Below, one piece after another: positions 60,237 through 64,000 of a stretch of 64,000 nt of DNA (positions within the stretch are counted from its first letter, which is position 1; every line of letters starts with the position of its first letter). The translations under genes and the position numbers were made by a program. The notes beneath the pieces were generated by a model, which was not told the origin of the DNA, searched no databases, and was given only the letters and a program-made list of their open reading frames with translations. The stretch lies in contig NC_088775.1 in NCBI RefSeq assembly GCF_954871325.1, forward strand, positions 77,415,561 through 77,479,560, written 5' to 3'. Source of the stretch: Gordionus sp. m RMFG-2023 (Eukaryota; Nematomorpha; Gordioida; Chordodea; Parachordodidae).

Positions 60237-60930
60237 TTGCTAGGAGAGGGATGGCTTCATTCAAGTGGTTCCTTTAGGAAGTTCAAAAACGGGGGGAGGG
60301 GGGGGGGATTACGCAAGATCGTTATTGATGATTTAAATTTCCTTCTTTAGGAGATAAGAAGAAATTAGAGGGTAAGATGAGGGATAAATCGCCATTGGCT
60401 TAGTAGAAAAATCTCTTATTCCATTTAAGAACTGATCGTTTTTAGGTACCAGATTGGTTTAACAAATGATTGTGAAGATGGCATCATCTCTTCCACTAAA
60501 TTGAACTTATATTTTTTTTACTAAAAGAATTAGAATTTAAACAAAAATTTTAATTAATTTTTCTGCTTGAATAAACAGTTTAAATATTTATACATATTAA
60601 TAGGATTACCTTCAACCTAACGAACCTTTGTACTCTTTATACCAGGGTTATTTTTAAATTAATTTGTTAAATTGTGAAAAATATTATCATTTATTTTTTA
60701 AATAGCTTCTCTATAAATGTTATTTACTCCCTATTAATTGATATCTTGCGAATAATAATATTAATATTTTTAACTTCAAAAGATTATGAAAATGATACAT
60801 TTAATCATGTAAACATAACCTGTGATTAAAATTTATTCATAGAAACCTATTAAATAAGTATAAACAGAGTTGTGAACCCATTTGGTTCAGGATTTTATAA
60901 CTCTAATAGACGGAAATTTTAATAGAAGAG
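60237..60930. repeat. Diverged duplication, copy B
   Basis: Direct-repeat partner of 59037-59745, with a G-rich tract at 60291-60308. It lacks ggggtgat within the otherwise shared gataaa..cgccattgg segment. The ORF that begins near its end (60882-61103) reads SDSMWVHKLIYVF and NLRFLNPNLGYQEY; I recognise nothing in it. Confidence 0.8.
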
Positions 60931-61229
60931 GTCCTAATCGGCCCCTAGTCCATATTATCTCGGATTCGATGTGGGTCCATAAATTGATCTATGTTTTTAA
61001 TATTCAACCAAACAATTTAAGATTTCTTAACCCTAATTTGGGTTACCAGGAATATATGATATCTAAGTTTACCGACACATTCTTTTTATTCTACAAAAAT
61101 TAGTATAATATTTTTTTTCTCCTACCATGCTATAATTGATGATTTTCTTCTTGATATCTTCATCAGTCATGTGTATATGCGGTTACAGAAAAAAAATTAT
61201 GTTTAAAATGCGCAAGATCTATTTTAAAT

Positions 61230-61312
61230 GGCAGCGGTAGCCTAGAGAGTTTACTGAGAAGATTTAGATTAATGCACACGCAGCAAACCATTTTTAGATC
61301 CCGGCGAGAGCA
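61230..61312 (+). repeat. tRNA-like SINE head or tRNA pseudogene
   Basis: ggcagcggtagcctagagag carries a box A-like ggtagcctagag, and about 50 bases later tttttagatcccggc resembles box B with the GTTCGAATCCCGGC end. This is the usual start of invertebrate tRNA-derived SINEs. Base pairs of a cloverleaf are not kept, so it is not a working tRNA. Confidence 0.5.
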
Positions 61313-63321
61313 ATTTTTTTTATAATTAACATTTTTGAAGAGTTAGGGTACGGTTAAAATGGCCAGATATAGGGTACAGTAAATATGTATTTTGAAATGA
61401 TTTAATAAAATTAGGTTGTTGTAAATATATTGTTACACCCTTTAACCTTACCCCAGTCCTGCCCCGCAGGCTGATTTCGGTTAAAAGAAACTGACCCGGT
61501 CTATACTGGAACAAAGGTAGTGATATCAGCAAAATGTGCACCTTCTTAATCCTAGCTGCCATTCCAAAATTCATTTTACCCTTTTATTACATAGAACAAT
61601 AATTTGAATATTTTGAGATTAGGTCATACGAAACGTTTAATTTATTTATTTTTTATAAAAACAATTTGAACCATGGTTGAGTTCGGGACTTTAAAAAAAC
61701 AAAATTCAGTTCGGGCCCAAAAAAATTATAAAGGATTGGGCTGCCAATCTCAGGACAAAAAAAATTCTTTTTTGGATCTATTCTAAATAAGTGATTCATT
61801 TTTTATTTGAGGAAATAAAGAAGAAGAAAAAAACCCACCAGCCCGATTTGAGTAACAACACTTGATAAAGTGACTTATGATTTATACAAAATTAATAATT
61901 AATTTTGGATTCACACTATCTTCTACTTCCTTACATTCTATTCATGATTGATTGGTATCTTCTCTAAATATAACATATATATATATATATATACCACATA
62001 TTTTCCAAATCAATGTTTATTCATATTAAATTATTTATTTTTATTACTTATGCAATTACTAAATAAATATTTTTCAATCAAACTTAATGTGTTTAAAAAA
62101 TTATTAATACCACTAATATTATTATATATAAAGTTCAAAAGCGATTTAATTTTCTCTTGATTAAAAAAAATATATATATATTATTTTTTAATTTTGATCT
62201 TGCTTTACATTTATAATATAATTTAACAATAAAAAAAGCTCTTTAACAAATTTTTATAAACAGAACATGTTAGAGTTGTTAATAAACTTTGCTCTATACA
62301 TATATGCCATAATAATTCAGGATATTAGTTACTCTAGGAACCAAAGTATGTAATAATTATAATATGTAATTATTTTAATAAAATAGATGTGTAATATCAT
62401 ATTAAATTGTCTGAAATTCGTAGAGTGGGTGTTTTACGTATGTTAAAATATCCGGCGAAATTAGATTTTCCAAATTTTAAAACGCGCTAAAATTTAAATT
62501 GGAAAATAGCAAAATAATATATCTGATTTTGTTTAAAATTATTCCAGAAAGTGTAAAATAACCTATTCTATAAATTTCAGTTAATCTGGTTCAGAAATTT
62601 TTGGTTATTTTTAATCTATATATTATAAATAAACAGTATCTGATTAGGCACATCGCTAGTAGCAAAAAGCTCACTCATTATGGATTCTTGGCAAATTATG
62701 AAGATATATAAAGCCTTTCATTTTTGAAAATCAATAATCATGCTTGTTTTTTAAATTTTCCCTTTGTACCTTTATTCAAAAATATTTTACTTATATCCAC
62801 CTCATCTTCCTAATTAAAATTAGCTACAAATTTTCTCTCCATTAAGCAAATTGGTAACTAATTTCAGTCTGCTTCTAGGACAGACATATTTGGGAATATT
62901 AATCCTTAAAATTTGAAGGAAGAAATTTTCAGTGAACTAAGCAGAGGTATTAAAAATTGGGGTTTAAATTATTCTCGAAAATAAATTTAGAAATATTAAT
63001 TATATTTTTTAATAATTTATATGTATCTAGAAATTGATTGAATAACCCTGAATTCATAGTTAGCATAAAATTCATGGCTAATTATACAAAAATTTTAGAA
63101 ATTTGTGTACCTGGCCATGAGATAACAATTCTTTAGTTTGCATGGAAAAAATAAATAAATAATATATTATTTTGATAGAATTAATTTTTTTATGAAAAGT
63201 TTTTTTTAATCTCACACTTTAAAAGAATATATGTGTTAATTTCATAAAATACTATCCTGGTCAACTGCATTGGAGCCATCATTTTTTTCTGTTATATAAT
63301 TGTTTTTTAAATTTTTTAAAG
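61313..63321. other. AT-rich DNA upstream of the phosphatase exon
   Basis: Contains a G+C patch at 61440-61500, gttcgggactt and gttcgggccc motifs at 61680-61720, and TA microsatellites at 61975-61995 and 62170-62180. No earlier phosphatase exon (signal peptide) could be recognised; it may lie here or to the left in a long intron. Confidence 0.4.
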
Positions 63322-64000
63322 CTACAAGTGATTCAAATAATTCTAACATAGTAATGACGAACATTATATTGAGACACGGTGAGAGGCCTCCGTATGAATT
63401 AGTTATGTTCAAGAACTACGTATTCAATGCGAGTCATTGGCCAAATGGCAAGACAAATTTAACGAATAATGGCATTGTTGCAATTCTCGAAACTGGAAGG
63501 CTCCTCAAAAATAGATATGATAAAGTTTTTAATCGTCAACTAAGTTTAAACGAGATTAAATCTTCATCTACCGATGTTAGAATGGCCAAAAGCTCGGCTT
63601 TGGCTTTTTTATATGGCTTTATTGGAAAGAAAATGGATTTCAATACGCGAAAAATGGTAAATATTGTTCATAATATAAAAGCTTATTAAAATATTTATAG
63701 GTTTTAGGTCTTCACGAATATGACATATTCCACATAGCAACCAAAGATGATATATTATTGGTTAGCCTCAAAAAATGTTACAATCATGCCATCGAAATAA
63801 TTAACACTCTAACGATACCAAATTCCACTTTAATGAATTACGTCAATAGCAATATCAATCAATATAATAAAGTAATAGAATATTCGGGGTGGGGAGAGAG
63901 CATGTCTCCTATATTAATGGTGACTGTGGCAGACCCTCTATTATGTGACAAATCAAATAATTTTCCCTTACCTGATTGGGTAACGCCTGATGTCTATTAT
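63322..64000 (+). CDS. Histidine acid phosphatase, partial
   Basis: Exon 63322-63656 and exon 63701-64000 (cut by the window end), joined in phase 0 by a 44-bp GT..AG intron. The first exon, after an acceptor-like ttttttaaag, carries NIILRHGERPP, the catalytic R-H-G-x-R-x-P block of branch-2 histidine phosphatases; His attacks the phosphomonoester to form a phosphohistidine. LTNNGIVAILETGRLLKNRY and SSSTDVRMAKSSALAFLYGF follow, the latter matching the S-T-D-x-x-R block that supplies another active-site Arg, here one residue short. Exon 2 has HIATKDDILLVSLKKCYNH and FPLPDWVTPDVYY, as in lysosomal/prostatic acid phosphatases (family form: LPxWATxxV). The expected HD proton-donor motif would be beyond the window. 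The signal-peptide exon was not found. Probably lysosomal or secreted. Confidence 0.85.

Noticed and set aside
60882-61103. 73-codon ORF with plausible codons
   Set aside because: Starts inside the diverged duplication and the other copy does not preserve the frame; no family recognised.
1-64000. CRISPR arrays, operons, rRNA genes
   Set aside because: No regularly spaced repeats with unique spacers, no bacterial gene layout and no rRNA-like conserved blocks were seen.

Overview
The window is extremely AT-rich, gene-poor eukaryotic DNA. Short spliced introns (44 bp and 56 bp with GT..AG borders), a histidine acid phosphatase, an EF-hand exon and many hAT, Tc1/mariner, RTE-like and SINE-like remnants suggest an invertebrate animal. 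I cannot name the group. Prokaryotic features (operons, Shine-Dalgarno sites, IS elements) are absent. Short poly(dG) or poly(dC) tracts of 8-15 bases recur throughout.

Layout. 0-10 kb: mostly unique AT-rich DNA with one orphan EF-hand exon (minus, 647) and a 1.2 kb element with long inverted repeats (7364-8585). 10-25 kb: scattered fragments of non-LTR reverse transcriptases, including three pieces of one family with a C-terminal restriction-like endonuclease-like domain (10.1, 21.2-22.1 and 26.9 kb), plus three foldback MITEs (13.0, 16.1, 23.3 kb). 25-28.4 kb: small candidate genes, the best being a four-exon gene (27306-28386) whose 229-residue product carries a KEN box. 28.6-34.2 kb: three different decayed hAT transposases. 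34.3-36.9 kb: a 5'-truncated RTE-like LINE with a poly(A) tail and 8-bp target duplications. 38-47 kb: a hAT cluster. One copy sits in a Tc1/mariner transposase relic, a second inverted copy is nested in the first with a perfect 8-bp duplication, and a third truncated copy abuts an LTR-type reverse transcriptase relic. 49-57 kb: two convergent genes for large unrecognised low-complexity proteins; the 4 kb intron of one holds a palindromic hAT-derived element and a second hAT-like element with a perfect 8-bp duplication. 59-61 kb: a diverged ~0.7 kb duplication with poly(G), and a tRNA-like SINE head. The window ends inside a histidine acid phosphatase gene (63322 onward).

The probable host genes are the EF-hand exon, the KEN-box gene, the two low-complexity genes and the acid phosphatase. 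They show no shared pathway. Most other recognisable coding sequence is transposon-derived and broken. All identifications come from reading motifs by eye; no database search was possible.
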